From Pseudozobellia sp. WGM2 (GTDB lineage: Bacteria > Bacteroidota > Bacteroidia > Flavobacteriales > Flavobacteriaceae): DNA of 64,000 bases. The stretch spans positions 124,001 through 188,000 of the forward strand of contig NZ_JADNYK010000007.1 of NCBI RefSeq assembly GCF_017810075.1, in the 5' to 3' direction. The translations under genes were made by a program, and so were the position numbers. The notes beneath the pieces were generated by a model that did no database searches, was not told where the DNA came from, and was given only the letters and a program-made list of their open reading frames with translations. This document shows, in pieces, positions 1 to 10,042 of the stretch (within the stretch, counting starts at the first letter, position 1; each line of letters begins with the position of its first letter).

Positions 1-74
1 TCACATTTTAAGGGTTTCTGTTAATTTTCCGTTTCATATTGCGTATCTTGAGATAAATCTAAAAATAAGCAATT

Positions 75-275
75 ATGGCAGTTTTAAAAGTAATAGAGAT
101 ATTGGCGAATTCTGATAAAAGTTGGGAAGATGCCGCAAATAATGCAGTAGCTGAAGCTTCAAAATCGGTTAAGAATATTAAGTCGGTTTATGTTAATGAA
201 CAGAGTGCTACCGTCAAAGATGGAAAAATGGACAACTTTCGAGTCAATGTAAAAATCACATTTGAAGTTAGATAA
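75..275 (+). CDS. Dodecin family protein
   Basis: A 66-residue protein matching the dodecin family along its full length: KVIEI strand at residues 5-9, the SWEDA helix start at 16-20, and the final NVKITFEV strand. Dodecins form hollow dodecamers in the cytosol that store or buffer flavins (family knowledge). The Trp that sandwiches the flavin ring in studied dodecins (in a LRWFEV-like segment) is replaced here: the matching segment reads NIKSVYV, with Ser37 at that place. Flavin binding is therefore uncertain. It is a single gene ending in its own terminator, upstream of the DUF255 gene. The ATG at 75 gives the normal dodecin length. Confidence 0.9.
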   Translation: MAVLKVIEILANSDKSWEDAANNAVAEASKSVKNIKSVYVNEQSATVKDGKMDNFRVNVKITFEVR

Positions 276-297
276 TCTCATTTCTTCAACAACTTTA

Positions 298-336
298 CAA
301 ATGGCGTCCTTTTTTGAAAAAGAGGACGCCATTTTA
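298..336 (+). terminator. Intrinsic terminator after dodecin
   Basis: The arms AAATGGCGTCC (299-309) and GGACGCCATTT (323-333) pair over 11 bp and lead into a T-rich run. It lies about 20 bases after the dodecin stop and before the DUF255 start, so the two genes probably form separate transcripts. Confidence 0.85.
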
Positions 337-371
337 TTTCAATCCTTTTTTCTTCTCAAAGTATAATTCAA

Positions 372-2408
372 ATGAAGAACGATTTCACCAACGACTTGAT
401 ACACGAAACAAGCCCTTATCTCTTACAACATGCCCACAATCCCGTAAAATGGCAAGCATGGAGCGATAAAGCGTTACAAAAAGCTCAAGACGAAAACAAA
501 CTGCTTTTAATAAGCATTGGTTATGCTGCATGCCACTGGTGCCATGTGATGGAGCATGAATGCTTCGAAGATATTGAGGTGGCAAAGGTCATGAACAATA
601 ACTTTGTAAACATCAAAGTTGACCGAGAAGAACGCCCAGATATAGACCACATTTATATGGATGCCCTGCAAATGATGACCGGTAGCGGAGGTTGGCCCTT
701 AAATATTGTTGCATTGCCCGACGGGCGGCCTTTCTGGGGCGCCACCTATGTACAAAAAGAAAACTGGAAAAAGGTTTTGTTACAACTGTCAACCTTACAT
801 CAAGAAGAACCTGAAAAAATTCTGGAATACGCTCAAAAAATGGAGGAGGGCATTAAGGCTATCAATCTCGTTGAAAACAATGATACCGACACTGTTTTAG
901 ATCTTACTGACATCGGCAATATTGTTCAAACGCTATCGCAATATTTCGATACCGATATGGGAGGCTATAATCGTGCTCCAAAATTCATGATGCCGGTAAA
1001 CCTCAACTTTTTACTGCACTACGGTACCGCAAATGACAAGCTCTCGATTCTTGAATATGTCAACACCACACTGACCAAAATGGCCTGGGGAGGTATATTC
1101 GACCATGTAGGTGGCGGCTTTTCAAGATACTCGGTTGACAGCAAATGGCACGTACCTCATTTTGAAAAAATGCTTTACGATAATGGGCAATTAATGAGTC
1201 TCTATGCGAATGCCTATGCCGTGACCAAAAACCCACTATATAGAAGAGTGATAGAGCGAACGGCCGATTTTATTGAGAAGGAATTAATGAACGATAAATT
1301 CGGATTTTATTCTTCCCTCGATGCCGATAGCCTCAACACAGACGGAAAATTAGAAGAAGGTGCTTTTTATGTTTGGAAAGAAAATGAATTAAAAAGTCTT
1401 TTAGGAGAAAATTACGATATCTTCAAAGACTATTTTAACATAAATGAATATGGTTATTGGGAATATGAGAACTATGTATTGATCAGAAAAGCATCCGAAG
1501 AACAAATTGCGGCAATGCATTCCATCAGCATCGAAGATTTGAATGCAACAATTAAAGATTCTTTAGAAAAATTAAAAAACAACCGAGAGTCACGAAACAA
1601 ACCGCGTTTAGACGATAAAATTCTCACCTCTTGGAACGGGCTGATGTTGAAAGGTTTTGCAGATGCATATCGTTATCTCAAAGAAAAGCGCTATTTAAAC
1701 CTTGCCCTTAAAAATGCGGACTTTATAACCAATAATTTAATGCAAGATGATGGCGGACTCTTTCACAACCATAAAAATGGAAAGAGTAACCTGAACGGCT
1801 ATTTAGAAGATTACGCATCGGTCATTGAGGCATTTATAGCACTTTATGAAGTAACCTTCGACGAGAAGTGGTTATTGTATTCGAAAGCCCTTTCAGAATA
1901 CTGTCTGGCTAATTTTTACGATAAAAAAAGCGGCATGTTCTTTTTCACATCGACCAAAGACAGTTTTGTGATTCGAAGAACGGTTGAAACGGCCGATAAT
2001 GTAGTACCGGCTTCCAATTCTATAATGGCTAAAAACCTGTTTAAATTATCAAGATATTTTTCAGTTGGCGAATATGAAGAAATTGCCAAGCAACAATTGA
2101 AAAATCTTCAAGACCAGATTATGAGAAATGGACAAAGTTTTGCCAATTGGATGCAGTTGGCGCTATACTTCAACGCACCTTTTTATGAAGTAGCCATAAC
2201 CGGAAAAGACTTTAAAGAAAAAGCTAATGAAATTATGCCTCACTATCTGCCCAATACCATACTGGCCGGTTCTCAAAAAAATTCAGAATTACCTATTCTC
2301 CAAAATCGGTTTATTGAAGAAGAAACCTTGATACACCTGTGCGAAAAAGGCAGCTGTAAGCTCCCCATGACCCAAACGAATGAAGTTTTGACCCAATTGA
2401 ACAACTAA
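372..2408 (+). CDS. DUF255 thioredoxin-like / six-hairpin protein (YyaL/SPATA20 family)
   Basis: A 678-residue protein of the DUF255 family (bacterial YyaL, human SPATA20). The N-terminal part (about 1-165) is a thioredoxin fold with the family signature [15 protein letters not shown] near residue 11 and a CHWCH redox-like motif at 54-58, followed by GGWPLN near 106-111. The rest is a long alpha-helical region like the (alpha/alpha)6 barrel of sugar epimerases and glycosidases. Length is normal for the family, and no signal peptide is seen, so it is probably cytosolic. The biological function of the family is not established. It stands between the dodecin terminator and mscS, about 80 bases upstream of the latter. 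Confidence 0.93.
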   Translation: MKNDFTNDLIHETSPYLLQHAHNPVKWQAWSDKALQKAQDENKLLLISIGYAACHWCHVMEHECFEDIEVAKVMNNNFVNIKVDREERPDIDHIYMDALQMMTGSGGWPLNIVALPDGRPFWGATYVQKENWKKVLLQLSTLHQEEPEKILEYAQKMEEGIKAINLVENNDTDTVLDLTDIGNIVQTLSQYFDTDMGGYNRAPKFMMPVNLNFLLHYGTANDKLSILEYVNTTLTKMAWGGIFDHVGGGFSRYSVDSKWHVPHFEKMLYDNGQLMSLYANAYAVTKNPLYRRVIERTADFIEKELMNDKFGFYSSLDADSLNTDGKLEEGAFYVWKENELKSLLGENYDIFKDYFNINEYGYWEYENYVLIRKASEEQIAAMHSISIEDLNATIKDSLEKLKNNRESRNKPRLDDKILTSWNGLMLKGFADAYRYLKEKRYLNLALKNADFITNNLMQDDGGLFHNHKNGKSNLNGYLEDYASVIEAFIALYEVTFDEKWLLYSKALSEYCLANFYDKKSGMFFFTSTKDSFVIRRTVETADNVVPASNSIMAKNLFKLSRYFSVGEYEEIAKQQLKNLQDQIMRNGQSFANWMQLALYFNAPFYEVAITGKDFKEKANEIMPHYLPNTILAGSQKNSELPILQNRFIEEETLIHLCEKGSCKLPMTQTNEVLTQLNN

Positions 2409-2490
2409 TGCATGCATTAACAATAGTTTAATTCACTTTCTTTGATGGCGCCTCGTATTTTTAATAAGTTGCGGCCTTAAAATAATTGAA

Positions 2491-3330
2491 ATGACAGAGT
2501 TTACAAATATTGAAGAACATATTGAAAAAGCGATTGATTTTGCTTGGTTAATATTACCGAATTTGGTGATGGCCATAATTATTTTAATTGTCGGATTGTA
2601 CATTATCCGATTCTTGAATAAAATGGTTCGAAAGTTTTTTCAACGTAAAGACTATGACCTTGCCTTAGAAAGCTTTCTTCAAAGTTTTATAAGCATAGCC
2701 CTGAAAATCATTTTGTTCGTATTAGTAATCACGCAGCTCGGTGTACAGTCGTCTTCATTAATTGCGATGATTGGTGCGGCGGGTCTGGCCATTGGTCTTG
2801 CTTTACAGGGTTCTCTCTCCAATTTTGCGGGTGGAGTACTGATTCTACTTTTCAAGCCTTTTAAGGCAGGTGATTGGATTTCAGCTCAGGGCGTAGACGG
2901 CTCCGTGAAAGAGATTACAATTTTCTACACTAAATTGAATACGTTCGGTAATCAAATAGCGGTAATACCCAACGGGCAACTCTCTAACAACAATGTAATA
3001 AATTACAATGCCATGCCTACTAGAAGAGACAATATCAAAGTAGGTATTGGTTATAGCTCGAATATTAAAGTCGCTAAAGACATCATGCTTCAAATTTGTG
3101 CCGACAACGAAAATATTCTTAAAGAACCAGCCCCTGAGGTATATGTCGATGGACTAGGAGATAGCTCGGTTAACTTGAGCTTGCGTTTCTGGGCCGAGAA
3201 CGCTGTTTTCTGGGGCGCTCATTTTCATGTTATAGAAGAGACTAAAAAACGATTTGACGAAGCGGGAATTGAAATACCATTTCCTCAAAGAGTCGTACAC
3301 GGTATTCCGCAAGAGACTCAAAAAAATTAA
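2491..3330 (+). CDS. mscS: Small-conductance mechanosensitive channel, MscS family
   Basis: A 279-residue inner-membrane channel of the size of E. coli MscS. Three hydrophobic segments are visible at about 20-42, 63-85 and 90-120. The third carries the Gly/Ala-rich pore helix (AAGLAIGLALQGSLSN, 96-111) followed by FAGGVLIL, the family hallmark. The cytoplasmic beta domain contains the VIPNGQLSN segment, and the C-terminal part ends with IPFPQRVVH. It releases solutes when membrane tension rises under osmotic downshock (family knowledge). It is the last forward gene before a bidirectional terminator and may be co-transcribed with the DUF255 gene. Confidence 0.95.
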   Translation: MTEFTNIEEHIEKAIDFAWLILPNLVMAIIILIVGLYIIRFLNKMVRKFFQRKDYDLALESFLQSFISIALKIILFVLVITQLGVQSSSLIAMIGAAGLAIGLALQGSLSNFAGGVLILLFKPFKAGDWISAQGVDGSVKEITIFYTKLNTFGNQIAVIPNGQLSNNNVINYNAMPTRRDNIKVGIGYSSNIKVAKDIMLQICADNENILKEPAPEVYVDGLGDSSVNLSLRFWAENAVFWGAHFHVIEETKKRFDEAGIEIPFPQRVVHGIPQETQKN

Positions 3331-3344
3331 TAAGTCAAGTTAAC

Positions 3345-3387
3345 AAAGAGAAGAGGTTAGCTGTATTACAGTTAACCTCTTCTCTTT
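3345..3387. terminator. Bidirectional terminator between mscS and tsaB
   Basis: Arms at 3345-3364 and 3368-3387 pair over 20 positions with one G-U type mismatch around a 3-base loop. A-rich and T-rich flanks on both sides allow it to work for the convergent mscS (+) and tsaB (-) transcripts. Confidence 0.9.
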
Positions 3388-3405
3388 ATTTATACCTCTA
3401 AAACC

Positions 3406-4083
3406 CTATTTCTTTTTCTTTTGCTGAAGGATAAAATCTTTTAGGTAATAGGGCTCAAAATAAGCGACATCTTCAAAATCTTTGGATAAGTATTTTTGAT
3501 ATGATAATTTACCCATTTCTTTGGAAGAAGGTACTACAGAACTTGCAAATTCAATGTTGGAACTGTTGAGCACTTCCCTACATTTTTCGGCACCCGAACC
3601 TGCAAGGATAACTCTACTATTTTCCCAATAGGTCTGAAAAGAATTTTCGTTGATAATTTCAGCATCGGTCGCTCTTATTTGATTGTGATTTTTATTGAAG
3701 ATGGCCGAATAGACTTCCATACGACGTGCATCTAGTAACGGAATTATAAAATCAAGACTATTGTCATTTACCTGATGGGCCATACTTTCTAAAGTAGCTA
3801 TTGATATTAGGGGCACATCCAATGAAAAGCATAAACCTTTTGCCGCGGAAACACCTATACGAAGTCCGGTGTAGGATCCAGGGCCTTTGCTCACCGCAAC
3901 GGCTTCTAATTGAGACAATTCTAGCTGCGCATCCTTCAGAACATCTTCAATAAACACATGTAGTTGTTCAGAATGGGAATAATTAGGGGTGTCGTGCTCC
4001 TTAATCGCTAGAACAACCCCATCTTTTGCAACACTTACCGAGCAATTGGTAGTTGCAGTTTCTAAGTTTAATATTATCGCCAT
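3406..4083 (-). CDS. tsaB: tRNA threonylcarbamoyladenosine biosynthesis protein TsaB
   Basis: A 225-residue ASKHA-fold protein. The N-terminus ILNLETAT fits the first phosphate-like strand, and residues 67-77 (GPGSYTGLRIG) are the signature of the TsaB/TsaD family. Length fits TsaB rather than the longer TsaD. TsaB is the scaffold that pairs with TsaD and TsaE to put the t6A modification on A37 of ANN-decoding tRNAs in the cytosol. It follows the TolC gene on the same strand but is separated from it by a terminator, so it likely has its own promoter. Confidence 0.93.
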   Translation of the reverse strand: MAIILNLETATTNCSVSVAKDGVVLAIKEHDTPNYSHSEQLHVFIEDVLKDAQLELSQLEAVAVSKGPGSYTGLRIGVSAAKGLCFSLDVPLISIATLESMAHQVNDNSLDFIIPLLDARRMEVYSAIFNKNHNQIRATDAEIINENSFQTYWENSRVILAGSGAEKCREVLNSSNIEFASSVVPSSKEMGKLSYQKYLSKDFEDVAYFEPYYLKDFILQQKKKK

Positions 4084-4111
4084 ATGGCTGCAAATATAAA
4101 CCTAAATCAAC

Positions 4112-4148
4112 AAAAAAGCCCGTTCAGACCACTGCCGGAACGGGGCTA
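4112..4148 (-). terminator. Intrinsic terminator of the ABC-efflux operon
   Basis: On the minus strand, AGCCCCGTTC and GAACGGGCT form a stem (one bulged base) followed by TTTTTTG. It lies 20 bases after the tolC-like stop and ends the long efflux operon before tsaB. Confidence 0.85.
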
Positions 4149-4168
4149 ATTATATGTAGTAAATAAAG

Positions 4169-5521
4169 TTAATTCAGTTGCATTGGCAACCCGAAATAGA
4201 ACTCTAATACTTTTAACCTAAAAATATAATCATATTTGGTTCGTACCACCTCTGCAGCAGCATTATCTACCCTAGATTGCGCTTGACTGAAATCAAATGC
4301 GTTCATCAAACCAACTTCATAACGTTCTTTCGAATAATCATAAGCCAGTTGTCTTGCCTCTAAGGTTTTTTGAGCCGCTTCATATGCTTTAGAAAAACTT
4401 TTGACATCAACATAAGCTTGGTTGATATTGGTTTCCAAGTCCAGCTTATCTTGCTCTAACTGTAGTTTTGCTTTTTCTACATTGATTTGTGAACGCTTAA
4501 TATTATTTCTTACGCTAAACCCATTAAAAATGGGTATATTCAGTTGAGCTCCATAAGAAATACCATCATTGATCCAAAGCTGATTGGTCAAACTTTCTGC
4601 CGGAACAAAGGTACCTGTAGTGCTATCAAAACCGTCTTGGTCGGAATAGCGCGTGTTGTAATTAAAAAAAGCCGAAAGGGTGGGATATAGTGCGCCTTTT
4701 GAGATCTTCAAATCCTCCATGGCCAAATCTATATTCGATTGTGAAAATTTGATATCATTACGAAACGTAAGTGCTTTGGCAAAAATCTCTTTCGCCGACT
4801 GATTTGGAATATCGGAAGGCGGTACTTCGTAATCAACATCGGCTACATCGAAATTTTCATAATCGGTAATTTGAAGCAATTGTGCCAAGCTTATACGTGA
4901 GATGAGAACCAGATTTTCGGTATTGACGATTTGCTGCTCTAAACCAGCAGCCGTAGCTTCTATTTCCAACAAATCACCTTGAGGAAGAACACCGGCATCT
5001 ACCAATTCGTTGGTACGTTTTAAGTCTTGCTCTGTAACTGCATATTGTGCTTTAAAAACCTTAAGCGTTTCTTTGTTCGACAAAATTTGCAAATATGCAT
5101 TGGCGACGCGGAGGCGAATGTCATCTTTCAAATCATCTAATCTGTATTGATTCGCGATTTCGTTCAACTTGGCCCTGTTAAGTTGGTTTAGATTTCTAAG
5201 TCCATCGAAAAGTGTTAATGATGAAGTTACACCTCCGTTAGCAGTTAAAATTGTAGTCGTAACCGGCTGGTTCGTCGTCGGATCAAAAGAAAGACCCGTA
5301 TTGCCGGAAGTACTTATCGAACTATTAACATTTGGCAACAACCCGCCCAAGGCATCGGAATGATCTATTTGTGCATTTTGAAGATCCAGTTCAAATTGCT
5401 CGACAGTCAAGTTATTCTCTACTGCATATTCGACACATTCTTGCAATGTCCATTTTTTATTTTGGGCAAAGAGATTTCCAACTCCAAAGAGGAGGAGTAA
5501 AACTATTAGTTTAAAGTTCAT
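4169..5521 (-). CDS. TolC family outer-membrane efflux protein
   Basis: A 450-residue outer membrane factor. Residues 1-19 are a signal peptide ending FA|Q, and WTLQECVEYAVENN (about 24-37) is the usual N-terminal signature. Two OEP repeats follow, with long coiled helices and the family motif around AYLQIL. TolC proteins trimerise to form the outer-membrane and periplasmic exit duct for tripartite pumps. It is the last gene of the operon, 31 bases after the second adaptor and followed by a terminator. It is the only outer-membrane channel in the cluster, so it presumably serves both adaptor/permease sets. Confidence 0.95.
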   Translation of the reverse strand: MNFKLIVLLLLFGVGNLFAQNKKWTLQECVEYAVENNLTVEQFELDLQNAQIDHSDALGGLLPNVNSSISTSGNTGLSFDPTTNQPVTTTILTANGGVTSSLTLFDGLRNLNQLNRAKLNEIANQYRLDDLKDDIRLRVANAYLQILSNKETLKVFKAQYAVTEQDLKRTNELVDAGVLPQGDLLEIEATAAGLEQQIVNTENLVLISRISLAQLLQITDYENFDVADVDYEVPPSDIPNQSAKEIFAKALTFRNDIKFSQSNIDLAMEDLKISKGALYPTLSAFFNYNTRYSDQDGFDSTTGTFVPAESLTNQLWINDGISYGAQLNIPIFNGFSVRNNIKRSQINVEKAKLQLEQDKLDLETNINQAYVDVKSFSKAYEAAQKTLEARQLAYDYSKERYEVGLMNAFDFSQAQSRVDNAAAEVVRTKYDYIFRLKVLEFYFGLPMQLN

Positions 5522-5552
5522 TTTTTGATTTTTTGATTATGATTGATGATTT

Positions 5553-6692
5553 TTATTCTTCACTTTCCTCTGACTCCTCGTCTTCTTCACCTCTTTTGAT
5601 CGGTTCCGTTTTGTTCCATATTTTGACTTCGTCAGATTCACTGAGGCCTGAGACAATTTCTACATTGACGCCATCTGAAATGCCTATTTCAATATCCCTG
5701 CGCTCAAACTGCTGATCACCGGTAGAAACCTCAACATAGGGCTTGTCCGTTTTTTTATCGAATTGTAGCAAGGCTTCCGGTATAACTAAAATATCATCTT
5801 TCTTTTCTAAGACTAGGGAAGCATTGGCACTATAACCTGCTCGAATAAAAATGTCATCTTTCACCTCAACATCGCCTTCAATCTTAAATTGAACGGCACC
5901 GGTCTCCTCAATGCCCTTAGGTGCGATAAAACGCAGTTTTGCATCTAACTCTTTGCCCTCAACCGCTCCTAAACTAATTTTAAGGGGCGTACCTACTTCT
6001 AGCTTCGCTACTTCACCTTCATCTACTTTCCCCTCGAAAATCATTTTACTGAGATCGGCAATTGTCGCGATGGTCGTACCATCATTAAAGTTGTTACTTT
6101 GAATTACTTGGTAACCCTCTTCGACGGGTATTTCAAGAATAGTACCCTCTACAGTCGCCCTAATGTTGGTATTCGCGCTTGAAGACCCGCCAGCTGACCC
6201 CATGCGTATAATCTGGTAATCTGCTTTAGCGTTTTCCAATTCTTGAGTCGCCTGATCATATTGTAATTGAAGTGTATTAAAGTCTTGGCTCGAAATCACG
6301 CCTTTATCAAAAAGAGATTTATTGCGGTCATATTCGATTTTAATATTGTTTAAAGCCAATTCGGCATTTCTTACCCGCCCACGAGATTGGTTGAGCGACT
6401 GCTCATTTGGTACCACCTTAATAGTGGCAATTAAATCTCCGGACTTAACTTTCTGCCCTTCCTCAAGAAAAATCTTTTGGATTATACCTGAAATTTGTGG
6501 TTTGATCTCAATCTCATCTTCAGGAATTACCTTACCCGTAGCTACTGTTTTTTTCTCAATATTGCTTATAAAAGGGTTCTGGGTTTCGTATGTGATTGCT
6601 TCTTTACTATTCGATTTAATGAAGAATACGGCGGCCCAAAGAGCACCCAATACTAGCAATCCGATTAAAACATACTTTACGATCTTGTTCAT
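5553..6692 (-). CDS. Periplasmic adaptor, MacA/HlyD type (second copy)
   Basis: A 379-residue membrane fusion protein. An N-terminal anchor helix (about 5-25) is followed by the barrel-sandwich half-motif around 50-90 (PQISGIIQKIFLEEGQKVKS), an alpha-helical hairpin (about 98-160), the returning lipoyl half (EGTILEIPVEEGYQVI) and beta-barrel domains. It bridges inner-membrane permeases and TolC. It is a clear paralogue of the adaptor at 10043-11158: both share ATIA-DL/V-KMIFEGKVDE and FIAPKG-like segments. Unlike that copy it ends in an acidic tail (EEDEESEESEE). Confidence 0.93.
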   Translation of the reverse strand: MNKIVKYVLIGLLVLGALWAAVFFIKSNSKEAITYETQNPFISNIEKKTVATGKVIPEDEIEIKPQISGIIQKIFLEEGQKVKSGDLIATIKVVPNEQSLNQSRGRVRNAELALNNIKIEYDRNKSLFDKGVISSQDFNTLQLQYDQATQELENAKADYQIIRMGSAGGSSSANTNIRATVEGTILEIPVEEGYQVIQSNNFNDGTTIATIADLSKMIFEGKVDEGEVAKLEVGTPLKISLGAVEGKELDAKLRFIAPKGIEETGAVQFKIEGDVEVKDDIFIRAGYSANASLVLEKKDDILVIPEALLQFDKKTDKPYVEVSTGDQQFERRDIEIGISDGVNVEIVSGLSESDEVKIWNKTEPIKRGEEDEESEESEE

Positions 6693-6750
6693 TTCTAAGT
6701 TGTGTTTGTCTATTGGTATAGTTGTTTCTGTTTTTGTTACCTAAATCAGG

Positions 6751-8013
6751 TTATTCTTCCCTAAGGGCATCGATAGGTTTTATACTTACTGCCCTTTGAG
6801 CGGGTATAAGGCCTATCAAAGTTCCTAACACGACCATTATGGCAAGTGCACCCAAAACATAGGGTATAGGCACTGTAGGGTTCGTATAGGGGAAATCGAT
6901 ATCTTGGGTAAAGCTATTGATCATTGAAAGTGTAAGAGCACCTAGAATGATGCCCATAACACCTGCTATAACGGTCAAGAATACTGATTCTAAGATAATC
7001 TGATTTCGCACTTCTGCAGGGGTCGCGCCCAATGCACGACGTACCCCAAGCTCTTTTGTTCTTTCTTTTACGGAAATTAAGAGGATATTACCGATACCGA
7101 TAACCCCCGCCAAAATGGTAGCAATTCCGACGATTAGGGAAAGAAATGTAATGCCATTGGCAAAACCCACGATTTTATTGAACTGCTCACCCAGATTAAA
7201 AGAACCAAATGCCCGATCATCATCGGGATGAACCTGATGGATATTCTTTAGAAGGTTAATGATGTTTTTTTCTACCTCTACCACATCGACATCGTCATAA
7301 GCGGCAATCGAAAACCAACCTACCTCTTCACCTGTGTTATACAGCTTTTTAAATGTTGTAAAGGGAATAAAAATATCGCCGTCACCACCAAAACCCCCAC
7401 TTTGGTCAAATTTATGTATGCCTACGACCTGAAAAAAAACATCATCGATTTTAATGTAGCCGCCTATTGTTTCTTCGTCTTTATCAAAAAGCTCTTTTTC
7501 CGTGCGCTCTCCTATAACTGCCACTTTTCGAGCTTGCGAAATATCTTCGTCATTAATAAACCTGCCCCCATCATATATTTTTTTCGGTGCAATTTTGGTA
7601 AACGTAGGGTAATCACCGAACAAGGGGTAACTACCCACTTTATTGTTCCGACCAATCGATGGTGGCGTTGATCCAAAGAACCCTCTTACATTTCTAGGTG
7701 CTATGAATTCTACTTCCGGAATACGATTCTCGATCATAGAGGCATCCCCTATTTTCAATTGCATTGGTCTGCCCGTCTTGAAACCCTCGTATGGCATACT
7801 CGTATTCTGGGCCCAAACGAACATACTGTTCTTGGCAATACGTTCGAACATGCTCTCGAAGCCATTGTCCATACCCTTGGCAGCCCCTGAAAGGGCTATA
7901 TAAATAAATATACCCCATAAAACCCCGACCACGGTGATAATTGTTCGAACCTTATTCTTACTGATCGATCCAAAAATCTCTTGCCATGTATTTCTATCGA
8001 ATATAAATCGCAT
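6751..8013 (-). CDS. MacB-like ABC transporter permease (type B, second module)
   Basis: A 420-residue permease of the MacB_PCD plus FtsX layout: one N-terminal TM helix (about 22-44), a large periplasmic domain, then three TM helices from about 290 to the end. The coupling segment KERTKELGVRRALGATP follows the second TM. No ATPase domain is fused, unlike E. coli MacB. The N-terminus (TWQEIFGSISKNKVRTIITV) groups it with the permease at 11225-12484 rather than with its immediate partner. It starts one base after the stop of the type A permease (8015-9244), suggesting translational coupling and a heterodimer. Confidence 0.93.
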   Translation of the reverse strand: MRFIFDRNTWQEIFGSISKNKVRTIITVVGVLWGIFIYIALSGAAKGMDNGFESMFERIAKNSMFVWAQNTSMPYEGFKTGRPMQLKIGDASMIENRIPEVEFIAPRNVRGFFGSTPPSIGRNNKVGSYPLFGDYPTFTKIAPKKIYDGGRFINDEDISQARKVAVIGERTEKELFDKDEETIGGYIKIDDVFFQVVGIHKFDQSGGFGGDGDIFIPFTTFKKLYNTGEEVGWFSIAAYDDVDVVEVEKNIINLLKNIHQVHPDDDRAFGSFNLGEQFNKIVGFANGITFLSLIVGIATILAGVIGIGNILLISVKERTKELGVRRALGATPAEVRNQIILESVFLTVIAGVMGIILGALTLSMINSFTQDIDFPYTNPTVPIPYVLGALAIMVVLGTLIGLIPAQRAVSIKPIDALREE

Positions 8014-8014
8014 A

Positions 8015-9244
8015 TTATTCGTCTCTTAATGCCACTATCGGCTTTATATTGGCTGCCCGTCTTGCCGGAACATAACCTGCAATAGCACCAAAAATAATAA
8101 GTACTATGGTGGCAAAAATTGCCATGGGTAAATCTATATAGGGGTTAGTAATAAAGAAATCTTCTAGTTTTTCGCCCATTGAACCTAAAATTGCAATACC
8201 AATGAGCATACCCACAAAACCGGAAATTGTAGTAATAAAAACTGATTCTAATAAAATTGTACTGATTACGGTTTTCGGGGTAGCACCCAATGCCTTTCTT
8301 ATACCCAACTCTTTGGTGCGCTCTTTCACCACGAAGACCATAATATTACTGATACCAATAATACCGGCTATTATGGTACCGAAAGCTACGAAAGCAACTA
8401 TAATTTGTAACACTCTGGCAAACTGCTGGTTCTGCTTCAATTGGTCTGCCACATTTCGAATAAAAATACCGTTCTGATCTTGCGGATTAATATATTTTTT
8501 CTCTCGAATGAACTTATCCAGGCTCTTCTCAAAAGCCATTGCACCGGCATACCCAATCGACGGCTTAAAGCCTATGACCATTGCATCTACCTTATCAGTA
8601 TTTTTTTCAATAAGCTGCTGGGTGGTATAGGGTATAAAAATATTACGCTCTTCCCGATCACCCCCATCATCTTGAAAAACACCTATGACCTTATAAGAAC
8701 TTCCCCCTACATCTATATATTTACCTATGGAGTTTTTAGCACCGAACAAATCTTGCTCTACCAATCTACCGATAACCGCATTCTTGGTCTTGTTCTCTAT
8801 ATCCATGACATTGAGATAACGACCTTTCATCATAATGGTCATTTGGCTAAACTGATGAGAAGGACCCACGGCCCAGGTAGAATAACTATTTGACTCATTT
8901 TTATAGGCAACTGTGTCTTGTCTAATTATTCGTGGACTTATGTATTCAAGAAATAAAGGGAAATTCTTTTCGATATCTTGTATATCAGAATTATCGAACT
9001 CAATAGTTCTATTGGCCTTATAGCCTTTATACGGCATTGTGGTTCGCCCGGTAAACACCATAAAAACATTGGTCGCATCATCGGAAAAGAAGTCATCAAA
9101 TGTGTTGATGAGACCATTACCGAAACCGAAAAGAACTACAAAAATGAGTATACCCAACGCTACGGTGAATCCCGATAAGAAAGTACGGAGCTTATTCTTT
9201 TGAATAGTCTCGAAAATCTCTTTCCAATTATCTCTACTGAACAT
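8015..9244 (-). CDS. MacB-like ABC transporter permease (type A, second module)
   Basis: A 409-residue MacB_PCD/FtsX permease. The first TM lies at about 22-44, a periplasmic domain follows, then three C-terminal TMs with KERTKELGIRKALGATP between them and the typical end GYVPARRAANIKPIVALRDE. Its N-terminus (WKEIFETIQKNKLRTFLSG) closely resembles that of the permease at 12518-13762, so these two are type A paralogues. It overlaps the upstream ATPase gene by 11 bases. Exported substrate unknown; MacB-type pumps move peptides, lipids or macrolides mechanically without a transmembrane substrate pore (family knowledge). Confidence 0.93.
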   Translation of the reverse strand: MFSRDNWKEIFETIQKNKLRTFLSGFTVALGILIFVVLFGFGNGLINTFDDFFSDDATNVFMVFTGRTTMPYKGYKANRTIEFDNSDIQDIEKNFPLFLEYISPRIIRQDTVAYKNESNSYSTWAVGPSHQFSQMTIMMKGRYLNVMDIENKTKNAVIGRLVEQDLFGAKNSIGKYIDVGGSSYKVIGVFQDDGGDREERNIFIPYTTQQLIEKNTDKVDAMVIGFKPSIGYAGAMAFEKSLDKFIREKKYINPQDQNGIFIRNVADQLKQNQQFARVLQIIVAFVAFGTIIAGIIGISNIMVFVVKERTKELGIRKALGATPKTVISTILLESVFITTISGFVGMLIGIAILGSMGEKLEDFFITNPYIDLPMAIFATIVLIIFGAIAGYVPARRAANIKPIVALRDE

Positions 9245-9938
9245 ATTGTGCGGCCCTAACCTGTTCTACTTTTTTATCTTCGACAATAACCCCATCTTTT
9301 AAATGCACAATACGTTTGCACATTTGCGCGATATCTTCTTCATGGGTAACCACTAGAATGGTATTGCCTTGATCATTGATGTTCTGAATCAAATCCATAA
9401 CCTCATAAGAAGTCTTACTGTCTAGGGCTCCGGTAGGCTCATCTGCCAAAAGCACCTTAGGTTCCGCCGCCATGGCCCGTGCTATGGCTACACGTTGCTT
9501 CTGCCCTCCGGACAATTCATTGGGTAGATGTTCGGCCCACTCTTTTAGCCCCACTTGGGTCAAATACTTAAGAGCTTTCTCTTCTCTTTGCTTTCTAGGT
9601 ACTTTTTGGTAGTATAAGGGAAGTGCCACATTTTCCATGGCACTCTTGTAATTGATAAGGTTGAAAGACTGAAAAATGAAGCCTAAAAATTTATTTCGGT
9701 ATTTCGCCGCCTTTGTTTCGTTAAGGTTTTTGATAGGCACCCCGTCCAAAGTATAATCACCAGTGTCGGCTTCATCTAGCATTCCTAAAATATTCAACAA
9801 AGTAGACTTCCCGGAACCCGAAGAACCCATGATAGCCACAAGTTCACCTTCTTTGATACTAAAATTCAATCCTTTGAGAACATGAAGCGAATTAGCTCCC
9901 ATCTTATAAGATTTGTGAAGCTCTTTGATTTCAATCAT
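9234..9938 (-). CDS. ABC transporter ATP-binding protein (LolD/MacB-type)
   Basis: A 234-residue ATPase with all expected motifs: Walker [10 protein letters not shown] at 38-46, Q-loop Gln90, signature LSGGQ at 142-146, Walker B VLLADE at 162-167, and H-loop His199. It belongs to the family that drives FtsX/MacB/LolCE permeases. It sits between the two permease-adaptor modules and is the only ATPase in the eight-gene operon, so it probably energises both permease pairs. It overlaps the next permease gene by 11 bases. Confidence 0.96.
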   Translation of the reverse strand: MIEIKELHKSYKMGANSLHVLKGLNFSIKEGELVAIMGSSGSGKSTLLNILGMLDEADTGDYTLDGVPIKNLNETKAAKYRNKFLGFIFQSFNLINYKSAMENVALPLYYQKVPRKQREEKALKYLTQVGLKEWAEHLPNELSGGQKQRVAIARAMAAEPKVLLADEPTGALDSKTSYEVMDLIQNINDQGNTILVVTHEEDIAQMCKRIVHLKDGVIVEDKKVEQVRAAQYVQ

Positions 9939-10042
9939 CTGAAGTTTTGTTAGTTGTTATTTGATTTGAAAGCCAATTCATCAATTTGACCTTCAAGTTG
10001 TTGAATTGTTACATGATAATATCTAAATATTGTGTTAAATAA

